NCBI GenBank assembly: GCA_023014485.1
Contig: JAJOZX010000876.1
Location: forward strand, 184,501 to 248,500
Length of the DNA stretch: 64,000 nucleotides
From: Bathynomus jamesi
Lineage: Eukaryota > Arthropoda > Malacostraca > Isopoda > Cirolanidae
Direction of reading: 5' to 3'
A model generated the notes under the pieces. It worked only from the letters and a program-made list of their open reading frames with translations. It made no database searches and was not told where the DNA came from. Position numbers and translations under genes: made by a program. Positions 11,374-22,479 of the stretch are shown here, in pieces. How positions within the stretch are numbered: position 1 is the first letter of the stretch; each line of letters begins with the position of its first letter.

Positions 11374-12430
11374 GACAGAAATATTGTATGATATGTAACA
11401 CAAATGTAACAGAAATATTGTATATGTAACACAAATGTAACAGAAATATTGTATGATATGTAACACATGTAACAGAAATATTGTACGATATGTAACACAA
11501 ATGTAACAGAAATATTGTATGATATATAACACAAATGTAACAAATATTGTATGATATGTAACACAAATGTAACAGAAATATTGTACAATATAACACAAAT
11601 GTAACAGAAATATCATATGATATGTAACACAAATGTAACAGAAATATTGTATGATATGTAACACAAATGTAAGAGAAATATTGTATGATATGTAACACAA
11701 ATGTAACAGAAATATTGTATGATATGTAACACAAATGTAACAGAAATATTGTACGATATGTAACACAAATGTAACAAATATTGTATGATATGTAACACAA
11801 ATGTAACAGAAATATTGTATATGTAACAGAAATATTGTGCGATATGTAACACAAATGTAACAAATATTGTATGATATGTAACAGAACTATTGTACCATAT
11901 GTAACACAAATGTAACAGAAATATTATATATGTAACACAAATGTAACAGAAATATTGTACGATATGTAACACAAATGTAAGAGAAATATTGTATGATATG
12001 TAACACAAATGTAACAGAAATATTGTACGATATGTAACACAAATGTAACAAATATTGTATGATATGTAACACAAATGTAACAGAAATATTGTATATGTAA
12101 CACAAATGTAACAGAACTATTGTACGATATGTAACACAAATGTAACAGAAATAGTGTATGATATGTAACAGAAATATTGTACGATATGTAACACAAATGT
12201 AACAAATATTGTATGATATGTAACACAAATGTAACAGAAATATTGTATATGTAACACAAATGTAACATAACTATTGTACGATATGTAACACAAATGTAAC
12301 AGAAATATTGTACGATATGTAACACACATGTAACAGAAATATTGTGCGATATGTAACACAAATGTAACAGAAATATTGTACGATATGTAACACAAATGTA
12401 AAAGAGATATTGTATGCTATGTAACACAAA
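11374..12430. repeat. AT-rich minisatellite, about 34-bp unit
   Basis: About 1.05 kb of tandem units with the pattern GATATGTAACACAAATGTAA plus CAGAAATATTGTAT. Units lose or gain the AACA, CGATA or CAG parts, giving higher-order variation. Long minus-strand open frames (CYICVTYHTIF-type repeats) exist only because the unit is stop-free in several frames. I do not regard them as genes. Confidence 0.95.
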
Positions 12431-12440
12431 CTTTAATATA

Positions 12441-12660
12441 CAGGGTGTTTCAGGTCGACCCTTGAAATATGGAAAAGAAACACTTCATATTAGTTACGCA
12501 ATTACTATGACAAATTTCAAATATCAAATACCAAAATACAAACTACAAATTGGCGGAATTTGTAGTTTGTATCTGGGAAGGTCTCCATGGAGGCCCCATG
12601 CAGATGTAAGAGTTGCGCATACTTGCATCCTGCACTGACGCTGTCGTATAATTCTATAGT
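12441..12660 (+). mobile_element. Left part of a Tc1/mariner-type MITE (family G)
   Basis: CAGGGTGTTTCAGGTCGACC after TA is the same terminal sequence as the MITE at 56,185-56,420. Inside is a perfect hairpin: TACAAACTACAAATT (12,537-12,551), a 5-nt loop, and its complement (12,557-12,571). No matching right end found; the boundary is approximate. Confidence 0.6.
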
Positions 12661-12948
12661 ATATTACACTGAACAATGCTGTTCACTTTATGTACAGTGA
12701 CTGCAACCAAATTTATGAGATCAAAATACTTTTAAGTCTTCATCCCAAGAGCTTTCAAACTTTGAACATCATAACGAAACTGAGTTATAGTTACGAATGT
12801 ATTTTAAATTCAATATGATCGCTGATGCAGACCTTATAAATGGATTACTACTTTATACCTATAAATACCTTTTAAATGACGTCATTTTGTCTGCCACAAT
12901 AGATTACATTTTTAATTCTGCTTTTGTATATGTTGTATATTTTCACAC

Positions 12949-13036
<88 letters not shown>
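12949..13036. repeat. (TA)n microsatellite
   Basis: TA dinucleotides interrupted once near 12,994. Confidence 0.95.
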
Positions 13037-13040
<4 letters not shown>

Positions 13041-13047
13041 CAAAATG

Positions 13048-13254
13048 GTATCACCTGAAGATCAGGGCCCCCCCCCAGCCTTCTTTAGTTAGCTTTATAA
13101 GGCTAACTAACGAAAATATCACGACCTAACCTAACCAATCGTCAAGGGCGTACAGTTGACCTAACGAGTGGTTAGGTTAGGTCGTGATATTTTCGTTAGT
13201 TAGCCTTAAAAGGCTAACTAAAGAAGACTGGGGGCCCTGATCTTCAGGTGATCC
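13048..13254. mobile_element. Palindromic MITE, 207 bp, 8-bp TSD
   Basis: The whole element is one near-perfect inverted repeat from GTATCACCTGAAGATCAG to its complement, with a short centre near AAGGGCGTACAGTTG. ACAAAATG is duplicated on both sides (13,040-13,047 and 13,255-13,262), an 8-bp TSD. Each arm contains GGTTAGGTTAGGTC, a telomere-like motif, and CGTGATATTTTCGTTAG. A second copy lies at 53,508-53,710. The inner block also occurs in the Merlin-like element at 13,889-14,550. Confidence 0.9.
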
Positions 13255-13261
13255 ACAAAAT

Positions 13262-13637
13262 GTTCCTACCAGGATTCGAACCTCGGCCTTCCTGAGTAGG
13301 AATCGCGAGTGCTATCATCACACTACGGCAAAACAAAAATTAATACACCCTGTCGTATATTTAAACGACCAAGGAAACATAACGCTTTCGCGCCGAGATG
13401 TGTTTTACGATGTTAATCCTACCGCACTGGACGTAATAGCAATATTTAATTGAAATTTCTATGGTGAGGCACTGCAAGCTCCATAGATAGAATAACACGC
13501 ATGAACACGCGTGCGTGGTTTTTGTATGAAACGAAATATAAGACAGGGTGTGTTCACTTTTATCCCGTCGTAGTGTGATGGTGACTCTCGCGACTTCTAC
13601 TTAGGAGGTTTCGCGCTCGAATCACAGTGAGGGCATT
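13262..13637. repeat. Inverted pair of tRNA-like SINE heads
   Basis: At 13,262-13,330 (minus) and 13,567-13,632 (plus) the same tRNA-like head occurs in opposite orientation: CGTAGTGTGATG with CGCGA, then a B-box (GGTTCGAATCC on the left, GCTCGAATCAC on the right). About 240 bp of non-tRNA sequence separates them. This may be two insertions or one inverted duplication. Confidence 0.65.
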
Positions 13638-13888
13638 TTTATTATATACAGAGGGTTGACAAAAGCTTCTAAGAGATTACGTGTGCTGCACCAGCTCCGC
13701 AGTTGCTATCTCTGTACTGAGGTCTTGTCCGCTCCTGTATGGAGTACGCTTCTCACGCGCGGGGTGGCTCAACCCATACAGCTCTACTTGACTGGGTGGA
13801 GCAAAGATTTTCGTCTCATCACTTCTCCGCCTCTTACTGACTGTCTTCATTACCTCTCTCTTGGCCGTAATGTTGCCTCACTCTCTTT

Positions 13889-14550
13889 GGGTCTTTTCCG
13901 TTTGGGGGCTAACAGCGAATTTTAATGAAAATCGGTATACTAATGTAGTTTTGGTCACTGATTTAAAAAATAACTTTCTTTTTTTAGAGAAATGAAAAAC
14001 AAACATGTTAGAGCACTTTAAATAATTAATATGTGTTTTAACCAGCTTAAACTAGTTACAGAGGATTGTGTTAAATTTAGCCACAGTCACAAACTGCTAC
14101 TGTTTATGAAAAAGTGCTCTAAGTGTGAGAAAGCGTGTTCCTTTGATAAAAATACCCAGTTCTTTCGTTGCCAAAAGCGTCGGTCAAACGGTAAAAAGTG
14201 CAACTTTACGAAGAATACGTCTTTTGAAGGATCCCGGCAGATCTGTAAAAGTAGCAAGAAAAAATCAAGAATTAATGCCCAGTTAGGTCAATTGAATGCC
14301 AGGTTAGGTCAATTGAATGCCAGTTAGGTCATTTGAATACCCGGTTAGGTCAACTGTACGCCCTTGACGATTGGTTAGGTTAAGTCATGATATTTTCGTT
14401 AAAAACACATTAATTATTTAAAGTGCTCTAACATGTTTGTTTTTCATTTCTCCAAAAAAAGAAAGTTATTTTTGAAATCAGTGCCCAAAACTACATTAGT
14501 ATACCGATTTTCATTAAAATTCGCTGCTAGCCCCCAAACGGAAAAGATCC
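13889..14550. mobile_element. Merlin-like element, 662 bp, 8-bp TSD
   Basis: CTCTCTTT is duplicated exactly at 13,881-13,888 and 14,551-14,558. The ends GGGTCTTTTCCGTTTGGGGG and (reverse complement) GGATCTTTTCCGTTTGGGGG start TIRs of roughly 140 bp. The 8-bp TSD, GG-beginning TIRs and an internal zinc-ribbon fragment are consistent with the Merlin (IS1016-like) superfamily; hAT is the alternative. The right half holds several GTTAGGTCAATTG-type repeats and the CGATTGGTTAGGTTA core shared with the palindromic MITEs. Confidence 0.8.
14031..14327 (+). pseudogene. Zinc-ribbon fragment of Merlin-like transposase
   Basis: A short open frame inside the Merlin-like element, with a likely real start at 14,106 (MKKCSKCEK). 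Two CxxC-type pairs are visible: CSKC, then FRCQKRRSNGKKC. They are followed by FTKNTSFEGSRQ, which resembles the C-x-C...G-S-F-F-E-G-S segment at the N-terminus of IS1595/Merlin transposases. The catalytic DDE region is absent and the frame ends in the GTTAGGTCAATTG repeats. It can only be a remnant of the N-terminal DNA-binding domain. Confidence 0.55.
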
Positions 14551-15063
14551 CTCTCTTTTACTATTGCTATTATAACAGACACTGCTCCTCTGAACTCTCT
14601 AACTGCATTGCCTTGAGCACGCAGTACCAGACTTTCGACACACTCATTCCTTTCTATCCAACTCTCTAACGCAAGTGTTAATCGGTGTTTTCAATCTTTC
14701 ATTTACTCAACCAGTCAACTCTGGAACAATCTTCTTCAATCCGTCTTTCCCCCTGTCTATGACCTCCAGTCTTTCAAACGCAGAGTGTCCAGGCATCTCA
14801 AAAACCCTGGACTTTGATTTTATCTCTCTTCTTCCTCCATGGAGAGGGGCGTTTTTGTGGGCATTCATCCTTGGCCCCTCCTTTCTGCATAAAAAACCAG
14901 ATACCGTCGGTTTTTCAATAGTTCTTGATTTGATAATAAACGTCAATAAATAATAACATATTTACTGAATCAATATATTTAGAATCGTGCTGCTTTCACC
15001 TTTCCATTATGTAAAGCTGACACACGTTCTGACATTCCACTGATGAGCTTTGCCATTTGTTGT

Positions 15064-15069
<6 letters not shown>

Positions 15070-15106
<37 letters not shown>

Positions 15107-15521
15107 ATAATCTCAAAAATACATATTTAAATTATTCATATTTGAAATACAAAAATTCCAACCAATACCAAATATAAGTGTGAAAAACGTTCAATCTGAA
15201 TATTTTTGTTTTCCATCTGGTTGCATTCCTGATTTCTCGTTCCACAGCTGTATAGCATTTATCACTATGTTATTCTTGGGAAAACGAGATGTTAAAAGTT
15301 TCAGTCAATTTCCCCTCAAGTATCCTCAGTTACACGGACGAGAAACGAAGAGAGAGCGACAAAGAGAGACAGTAAACCAGCAACAAAAATGGATAATCAA
15401 CACAGATATCTTTCTCATGTCGTTCACTATTCATTCCTACGTTTATTGATTTTAGTACCACTGTATTTATTTTAGGTTAGCGGTTGTTCTTTGTTCATAG
15501 ATCAAGTTGCTTGCATGCTTC

Positions 15522-15550
<29 letters not shown>
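15070..15550. other. No feature beyond (TA)n tracts
   Basis: (TG)/(TA) tracts at 15,060-15,100 and 15,528-15,552 bracket unique AT-rich sequence. Confidence 0.45.
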
Positions 15551-15553
<3 letters not shown>

Positions 15554-15746
15554 GTTAAACACAGACCGTGCATGGAACAAGGAACTCTTCTGGGAAAATT
15601 AAATCCACTATAGTCCGAATAAGTAATGGTAAATGACAAATACCATACTATGGTATTTGTCATTTACCATTACTTATTCGGACTATAGTGGATTTAATTT
15701 TCCCAGAAGAGTTCCTTGTTCCATGCACGGTCTGTGTTTAACATAT
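15551..15746. repeat. Perfect palindrome of LTR-like repeat ends
   Basis: Two inverted 97-98-bp arms meet at about 15,648. Each arm starts TGTTAAACACAGACCGTGCA and matches the first about 97 bp of the 454-bp repeat unit at 47,006. On the right it continues as a minus-strand unit end (TCAGGGAACCATTCTGA). This is a head-to-head junction of two truncated copies, and I see no mismatch between the arms. Confidence 0.9.
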
Positions 15747-15999
15747 AATTGTCTCAGGGAACCATTCTGAATTTGTGTATATATATATATATATATAAAC
15801 CTCGGTACTAAGGTTTATATATATATATGCATAGTGTTTTATTATAGGGTTACAAGTTAAATATGGCATAACGTTCTACAAAATTAACTTATAGTGAATT
15901 TTGTTATGGGTTCAGTTCCAACCGTGCGTGTCATAAATGAATTACAGTAGGTAGTTGCTGGAATTGAACCCCGTTATTTTGTGGTCACAACTGAATGTG

Positions 16000-16960
16000 G
16001 TGCTGCATGTTGTCGAAGGTGCGCTGCAATGCCTGCAATGCAGGCATAATCCAAATGTTGTTCATGATGTTGTGCTGTAACTCTTCTATAGTGTGAGGGG
16101 TGCCACAGAGACTTTTTCTTTTAATTGTCCTCAGAGAAAGAAATCTGGTGGAAAGATTTGTAGCCTAGGATCTCCGAAATGATTCGGTTACCGAATAAGG
16201 ACTGAATATGAACTATGCTCCTCTGTAATATGTGGCATCTTGCACCGTCTTGCTGGAAGTGGCCGTGTGTAAGTTCAATGTCGCCCAGATGACTCATTGA
16301 TTCATCAAATATGGCAATGCAGCAATCTGTGTTAACGGTTCCTTGCAGGAAAATTGGTCAAACACGCTTGCTGTTACTGCGCACCGCACCTTCATTTTCT
16401 TCAGTTTGCTTAAGAACATATGAATTCGTTTTTCCCTACATATTGGTGCGTTTTGGGAACGGACGTATCCATTTATGTAAAATCATTCTTCATCTGTGAG
16501 CCATGCGTGATCATGATGTGAATTCCCACGAGAAAATGTTTGAAACAACTCACACACTACATTCGTTTCAGTAAATATAGAAGCTGTAGTTTTTTAGATA
16601 GCAGTCACACGGCACGGATATGGGCCTAACTGTTGTGATTTCTGCGACACGTACTAACAGATACACCAGTTTCCACCGAAGGGCTTCTTAATGATACGTG
16701 GGGGACTGGGGGCACCTTCAAAATTTTCAGTCAAAAGATCTACGTCTGCGTTTCCTCAAATTTTTCACCAAATACCAAACTCAGCTTTTGTTTGGCATTT
16801 TCCAAATCTCTTCGTGGCAGGCAAACTTCATACCATAGGATACAATCAACATGTTATTCCCGAATCATACGGCGTTGACTCTGGAGTAGCTCATGGTTGT
16901 GTTGAGGAAAATCTGTTTACCTCATGGCAACCGAATCTTAAAACTGGTTGAACAACAAAA
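16000..16960 (-). pseudogene. Dead mariner-like DDxD transposase
   Basis: Minus-strand relic, readable only in shifting frames. Near 16,500-16,300 it resembles the WSDEAWF...QYWG...VGPIF region, read here as LTNFPARN and then LQGTVNTDCC. At about 16,265-16,240 it reads HFQQDGARCH, which holds the second catalytic Asp. After that come IQSLFGNRIIS and decayed C-terminal sequence. It belongs to the same broad group as the DD41D elements elsewhere in the window, but the region of the third Asp is deleted. I could not define TIRs. Confidence 0.65.
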
Positions 16961-17144
16961 TGCACGATCATTGTCATCTTAATCAAATATTTAATAATTA
17001 AAATTCACAAATGATTAAAGAATTCGAACGTGATATTTGAATAAAACAATTTTCCACTTAGAATTTTTCCTTCATTAACGTCAATATTATACGAGAAAGT
17101 CCCTACTACAAATAGAATGATGTCACTTCACTGGAATTAACTAA

Positions 17145-17395
17145 ACAAACCCTTTATTTAATTTAAACACAAAAATTTGTTTGAATTTTAGATTAACAAA
17201 GTAATGTAGTTTAAAATAATGAGGTCCAATTTTGTTAAAAACTTAACTAAAAAAACTATCTTAATTCAAAATAAACTTGGTTTAGATTAAACACGTATAA
17301 GGTTATATTTGCTTGGAAGAAATTACTCCCAAATTTCCCTCCCACATAAAGTCAAGCCCAATTCCAAGTAAATATACACCAATTCCAAGTAAAAA
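17145..17395. mobile_element. Partial copy of the MITE at 4,522
   Basis: Shares the CTTTATTTAATTTAAAC, TTTAGATTAAACACGTA and CACATAAAGTCAAG-type blocks in the same order as 4,540-4,870. The ends are eroded, so the boundaries are approximate. Confidence 0.55.
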
Positions 17396-17442
17396 TACAC
17401 TCCCTATGTCTTCAATTAAAAGTTCTAAACCAACTTCTAAAC

Positions 17443-17724
17443 ATCGGTGGTGTAGTGGTTAGCGTCGCTGACTACGAATCCATCGGCCTCGGGTTCGAGA
17501 CTCGATGACGGCAGCCGGCGCGCAGCAAAACCCAGCTGTTCATCCTTCCACACAATAAAGAAAGTGGTTGGTAGATAAATGGGTACTCTGGGTGGACTAG
17601 TGGTTAAGACGCTGGGCTGCTGGTGGGGCATGGTTCGGATTCCACATTAAACTGTAGGTCTAAGGTGGAGTGAAAAGCTTGACCTTCGTCAGAATGAACA
17701 ATTCAGGCGGAAGCTAACCAAAGG
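17443..17724 (+). repeat. Dual-tRNA SINE, family A
   Basis: Two tRNA-like units lie in tandem. Unit 1 (17,443-17,515) has GGTGTAGTGGTTAGCGTC and GGGTTCGAGACTC. Unit 2 (about 17,589-17,642) has GACTAGTGGTTAAGACGC and GGTTCGGATTCC. A linker ending ATAAAGAAAGTGG joins them. The tail reads AAACTGTAGGTCTAAGGTGG then AATTCAGGCGGAAGC. Other copies: 945, 25,996, 29,892, 34,005 and 55,869. The block around GGTTCGGATTCCAC...CTGTAGGTC is shared with the 5S-derived SINE. Confidence 0.9.
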
Positions 17725-18725
17725 TGAATTAGTACAGTTTTAATAAAAATGGCCCTCATAATTTTGAACACCGTCTTAATTAACTTTATCAGTTATTATT
17801 TTTATTTTTATTATTTTTTTTTTTTTAAATTAAGATGGTCTTCAGTGTTATTCTTCTGACGGTGTAAATCTTATGTAATTCTCCTAAATATGAGATATGG
17901 TAAGCACATTATTAAAAAGATAAAAAATTAAAAAGTTTCAGATTTTGAAGCAATTCAAATAAAAGCTTATTTTTATTCATTCACTTACGCCAGTAAACCA
18001 AAATAAAGAAAAACTGAAATGGTCAGTCTAATTTGAATCATATTGTTGTAGTTTCAAAAGTGTTGAAACAATAAGAAATGTTGAAAATGCAACAATATTT
18101 ATACATTAATATATTCACAACTGCATCAATATTAATAGTAATTGTACAACTTTATTTTTAACACAACTCGGCCGATTTTTTCTTTTAAGCGATCATTATT
18201 TTTTAATATTTTTTTTTGTAATAAATTAATTGTTGCTACTACTTTTGTTGAACACGCAGCGTGTTCCCAATTCTTCCAAATACAGCATTTCACTAATGAA
18301 GATTCTCATTTTCTTAAATTTAACCTTTGGTAAACAAATCCCCCTAAAATTAGGGTTTTAACACGAAAACAAATACACGACCTTGGGGTCAAAAGTTTAA
18401 GTCTCGCGAAAACAAATGGGTATTAATCAGGTTTATTAATGAAATAATATTAAATGTGTGCGAGTGAAGAAATACTTGCGTTTCCCCCTCGTATTACATG
18501 TAATAAGTTTGCATTGTATTTGAAGACCGTTGTAAGTACAAGAAAATTTACCCCCAATGAGAGGCCACATTACACATGCAGCGAATCGATCCTCTCTCTT
18601 CATTTCGGCGTCTTGTTTTTGTTTTTTTTATGTTTCTTTCTTTGTTCGCTTTTTGGGATTCATTTTCTTTGTGTCATTCAGTGCTTTTTTTCTTTTGCCC
18701 GTTTGTTTACTTGCTTGATTTTATA
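17725..18725. other. No feature seen
   Basis: AT-rich unique sequence with homopolymer T and A runs and no recognisable coding or TE signal. Confidence 0.45.
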
Positions 18726-18730
18726 CTACG

Positions 18731-18767
<37 letters not shown>

Positions 18768-18785
18768 CCACTACATATATATATG
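18731..18785. repeat. (TA)n microsatellite
   Basis: TA dinucleotides broken by ATCCACTAC. Confidence 0.9.
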
Positions 18786-19729
18786 GAGCTTTTAGTAATG
18801 GTGAACTGTTGTTGTCAGAAGAGCTTTGTTATGAAGATTTACAAGGATCTTTGAATTTTGTATTTCGTATTTGGTTTTTAAACGTTGAATGATGGGTATT
18901 TGAAAGTGTGTTATGTCAAGGTTTTTGAAATTGTTCATGGGGAGGCGTTCAAAGGTGATCGCATAAAGGTTACGGAGAGCATGCGCGGCTACGATGACCT
19001 TCCTCAAGAATTTTTCTCGTATCTTCGAAGTACTGTTCGTGAAATAAGAATTCTCCTTCAGGAAGGTACTATATACTGCAGCCATTGTACTTCCCCTCAC
19101 ATCCCGAAATCACGAGTATCAAATGGGGAGCGCGCGGGGACATAAGTCCTCATAGAGGGCGAGGGACGAACAATAGAGATTGGGAATATTATACAACCAA
19201 TGACTGAATTTGTTTTGTTGTCTAACATCAGTAACTGGATAATCTAAGCTTTCGTTTAGTCTACAAAAGTAGTTTTCTGACTCAGATGAAGCATTTTTTT
19301 GATTCGTTCATCGAATAGTTAATCAGTTTCATTGGTCTTTTTCCGAATGTTCACCTTTATCGCATTCCATTTTCGTCTTTTCTCCTTCATCAAACATTTA
19401 AGAGCGGACGCCGGATTTCATTTCTTGCTTTGTCAAAAAGGAATTTCCATTTAATTAAAATACATCATTTTATATATATAAGGGTCTAATTGAGAACCAT
19501 ACAGAGAAAGAAGATGACGCTCTAAAAGTGATAAAGGTTAACTCAGAATACTAATAAAATTTTGCCAAATGGAAGACGAATAATGATGCGATTATGTAAC
19601 TTTTAAAGAATTAAAACAATGTTTTAACCGATGATCTAAAAGAAGTATCTGAAATATTAAGAGTTCAGTATAAATAATAATCTTTCAGTGTCCCCAAAAC
19701 TGATACACTAATATGCGATAGATACGCAT
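18786..19729. other. No assignable feature
   Basis: Open stretches of about 100 codons exist on both strands at 18,792-19,145 but overlap each other and show no family motif. Confidence 0.4.
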
Positions 19730-21430
19730 TCTTTGGAAGAAGAATTACAAGGGGAAAGTATAATGAACTTTGATTTCACAACAGATGATATCAAACAAGC
19801 TATAGGGAAAAAACACACTCGGCAGCAGGCCCGGACAAATGGAATGCCACATTGATCAAAAACTGCAAGAATGAAATTACTAAGGCCCCATACTGAATAT
19901 GGAGATGATCACTAGAAACAGGAAAAATACCGAGCATCCTGAAGAGAGCGAACATACAGTAGTTCCAATATATATAAAGAAGGAGATCCGAGTCTAAAAA
20001 CTAAAGGCTAGTGTCGCTTACACCCCATCTCACCAAAATATTTGAAAGAATAATTAGAGAAAAAAATCTGACTTTTTGGAAACTCGGGAAAAAATAAATG
20101 ATAACCAACATGGATTCCGGTCAGGAAAATCATGTCTATCTCAACTAATGGAAAAGTTGAGACAGTTGAGATAGTTGAGATGCACTCGGAAACAATGAAA
20201 ACTATGATGTGATATACACAGACTTTGCCAAGGTGTTCGACAAGTGTGACCACAGAACCCTAGCACATAAACTGAAATATATGGGAATAACAGGAAAAGT
20301 AGGAAAATGGGTATAGAATTTCCTTAGTGAGCGGCAGCAAGTCATTACAGTTCGAGGAATATCTTCATCAGAGTCAGAGGTCCTGAGCTTTATTACTCTT
20401 CATAATTATGCTAAATTATATAAATGAGAAAGTAACATCCTTTGCCGATGACACAAAAATTAGTAGAAAAATAAGAAACCCAGATGATACAGGCTCTCTA
20501 CAAACAGACATGAACAGAAAGTACAATTGATCTGAAGGCAATAATATGAAATTTAACACTAAGAAATTTCAACCATTAAGATACAGAAGAAAGGAGGCCC
20601 TAAATCCATGGAATGCTGTACCCTAAATAGACAGGAAATTCAGAGAAATTCTAAAGCAAAAGACTTAGGAGTTGTAATGACTGATGACGCGAAATTTGAG
20701 ACACAAAATAATATAGCAGTAAAGAGAGCAAAAAGAATAACTGGATAGATACTGAGAACCTTGAAAAGAAGGGATAGAAATATAATGATTCCTTTGTGAA
20801 GACACTAATCATAGCAAGTTGGAGTATTGCTCGGTCTTAACATCCCCATATAAAAAAAGAAGACATTAATCAACTAGAAAGGATTCAGAGAAGCTTCACA
20901 GCCAAGATCAATGGATGCAAAGAACTAAATTGCTGGGAAAGGTTACGTGAATTAAACTTATATTCGCTGGAAAGAAACAAAGAGAGGTACACCATTATTT
21001 ACACTTGGAAAATAATGGAGGAACTAGTCCCTAATCTTCTTTTGAACCCTATAACCACTCAAACAACAGTGAAAGTAGGAAAGGAAGAATGTGTCGTGTT
21101 CCCAAATTAAAGGCTAGACAGGGAACATCCTCAACCCTGAAGGAAAATAGTTTTGTCGTGAGAGGACCAAGACTGTTCAACCAGCTGCCCAAGGAACTAA
21201 GGAACACGAGTGGTGTAACGGTGGATATCTTCAAAGGAAGACTAGACACCTGGTTTCAGAACAATTTCAGATGAGCCGGGAGTAACTGACGATATGAGGT
21301 GGAGAGCGCAAGAAACCAATTCTTTACTTCACCAGGCCATCTCAAGAGAAGGGGCAACAAGCCTGACCTCCGTGAAATAAGGAATCATTGCATGGAATAT
21401 CTGAAAGGTTGAAAGATATATATATATATA
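19730..21430 (+). pseudogene. CR1/L2-like LINE, RT to 3' end (dead)
   Basis: A decayed non-LTR retrotransposon. The RT core reads DVIYTDFAKVFDKCDHRTLA and then GITGKVGKWV (about 20,205-20,310), a typical A-block of RT. A LCR*HKN remnant of the F/YADD site lies near 20,440. The C-terminal part is better kept: LRELNLYSLERNKERYTIIY (about 20,945-21,000) and SFVVRGPRLFNQLPKELRN (21,150-21,210), with a terminal FKGRLDTW. The 3' end is GTGGAGAGCGCAAGAAAC and then (TA)n. The same family supplies the tail at 43,918 and the minus copy at 45,170-45,770. Many stops; not functional. Confidence 0.85.
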
Positions 21431-21641
21431 TATATATTATATACACACACATTTGTATCCCATTATCTTTAAAACAGAAATCTGTAAAACCTGAAATTTT
21501 TTATTGGAAATTCATTTCTTTCAAAAAATCAAATTTCTTTACTTGATTGCACCTGTCACTTCTACTGAACGAAAAATTAAAATAAGGAATCTGTAAAAAC
21601 TCTATTGATAGGAAACTTCTCTTATATATATATATATATAT

Positions 21642-21720
21642 AGGGTGTTCCATAAGTCCGGTCTCATAAGAAAAATTACTTTAATTACTTTAAATTACAT
21701 ACATTAGAACTAAAACTCAA
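21642..21720. mobile_element. Orphan mariner-type terminal repeat
   Basis: AGGGTGTTCCATAAGTCCGG directly follows (TA)n and looks like a mariner/Tc1 TIR, but no matching end was found downstream. Either it is a truncated element into which the mariner at 21,721 inserted, or it is unrelated. Confidence 0.45.
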
Positions 21721-22479
21721 TATATTTTGCCCCACCTTTTTTTCTTAGCTAAATAATAGGCCATGGGGCTGAAATGTCTTTCGGGCCGTAAGTTTGAACT
21801 TTCTGTGCTTCACATAACGGGATTTTCCCAGTTTGAACCTCCCCTCCTTGTATAAAACCGCTTTTAAACGCCCTTCTATAAAACCGATTGTTAACGCAGT
21901 TTCGAAAATGGCGTCTGACAGTGATGTGCCTCGTAAACAGAGAGCTGTTATCGAGTTCTTAATCGCAGAGAAGGAAACCGTTGGAAATATTCACAAACGT
22001 CTACAAAACGTTTACGGAGATGCTGTTGTTGATCGAAGCACAGTTGGACGCTGATCTAAACGTGTGAGATCATCGGAGAGAGGGAGAGCCAGCATCGATG
22101 ATGAGCCATGCAGCGGTCGCTCGGCATCGGCTGTGACATCTCACACTGTGCAATGTGGTGCTAACAGCATCATTCGATCAAATCGGCGCGTCACATACAA
22201 GGAGCTATCACTGGAGCTAGGAAATAGTGAAGGAAGTGTGAATACGATAATTCAGCAACTGGGATACTCAAAAGTGTGTTCACGATTTGTTCCTCGCGAA
22301 CTGACTGAAGATCACAAAGCCCAAAGAAAAGAAATTGCTTCTGAGTCGTTGGTTCGATACGAGACAGAAGGGGATGACTTCCTTTCACGAATTGTGACTA
22401 GGGATGAGACCTGGGTACGCCACTTTGAACCTGAAACAAAACGCCCAATCCATGGAGTGGCATCACGCAGACTCCCCAC

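Larger units (their letters stand above)
13666..14904 (+). pseudogene. CR1/Jockey-like LINE 3' end, interrupted
   Basis: The post-RT C-terminal region of the same LINE family as 1,400-2,600. The first part (13,666-13,888) reads LRVLHQLRSCYLCTEVLSAP then TDCLHYLSLGRNVASLSL. After a 662-bp insertion it resumes at 14,559 with CSSELSNC-, VYDLQSFKRRV-like and 3' UTR sequence, ending near CTGCATAAAAAA. Frames shift several times. It lies inside a family-C MITE and is itself split by a Merlin-like element, so the order of insertion was MITE, then LINE, then Merlin-like. Confidence 0.85.
13649..15066 (+). mobile_element. Family-C MITE split by nested insertions
   Basis: CAGAGGGTTGACAAAAG at 13,649 after TA is the left end of the MITE seen at 10,835. 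The remaining part (ATTTACTGAATCA, TTAGAAT, AAGCTGACACACGTTCTG) appears at about 14,905-15,066. The LINE at 13,666-14,904 sits between them. The right terminus is lost into a (TG)/(TA) tract. Confidence 0.7.

Noticed and set aside
11337..12427. Several 80-170-codon minus-strand frames encoding CYICVTYHTIF-like repeats
   Set aside because: They coincide exactly with the 34-bp minisatellite and exist in more than one frame, as expected of a stop-free tandem repeat.
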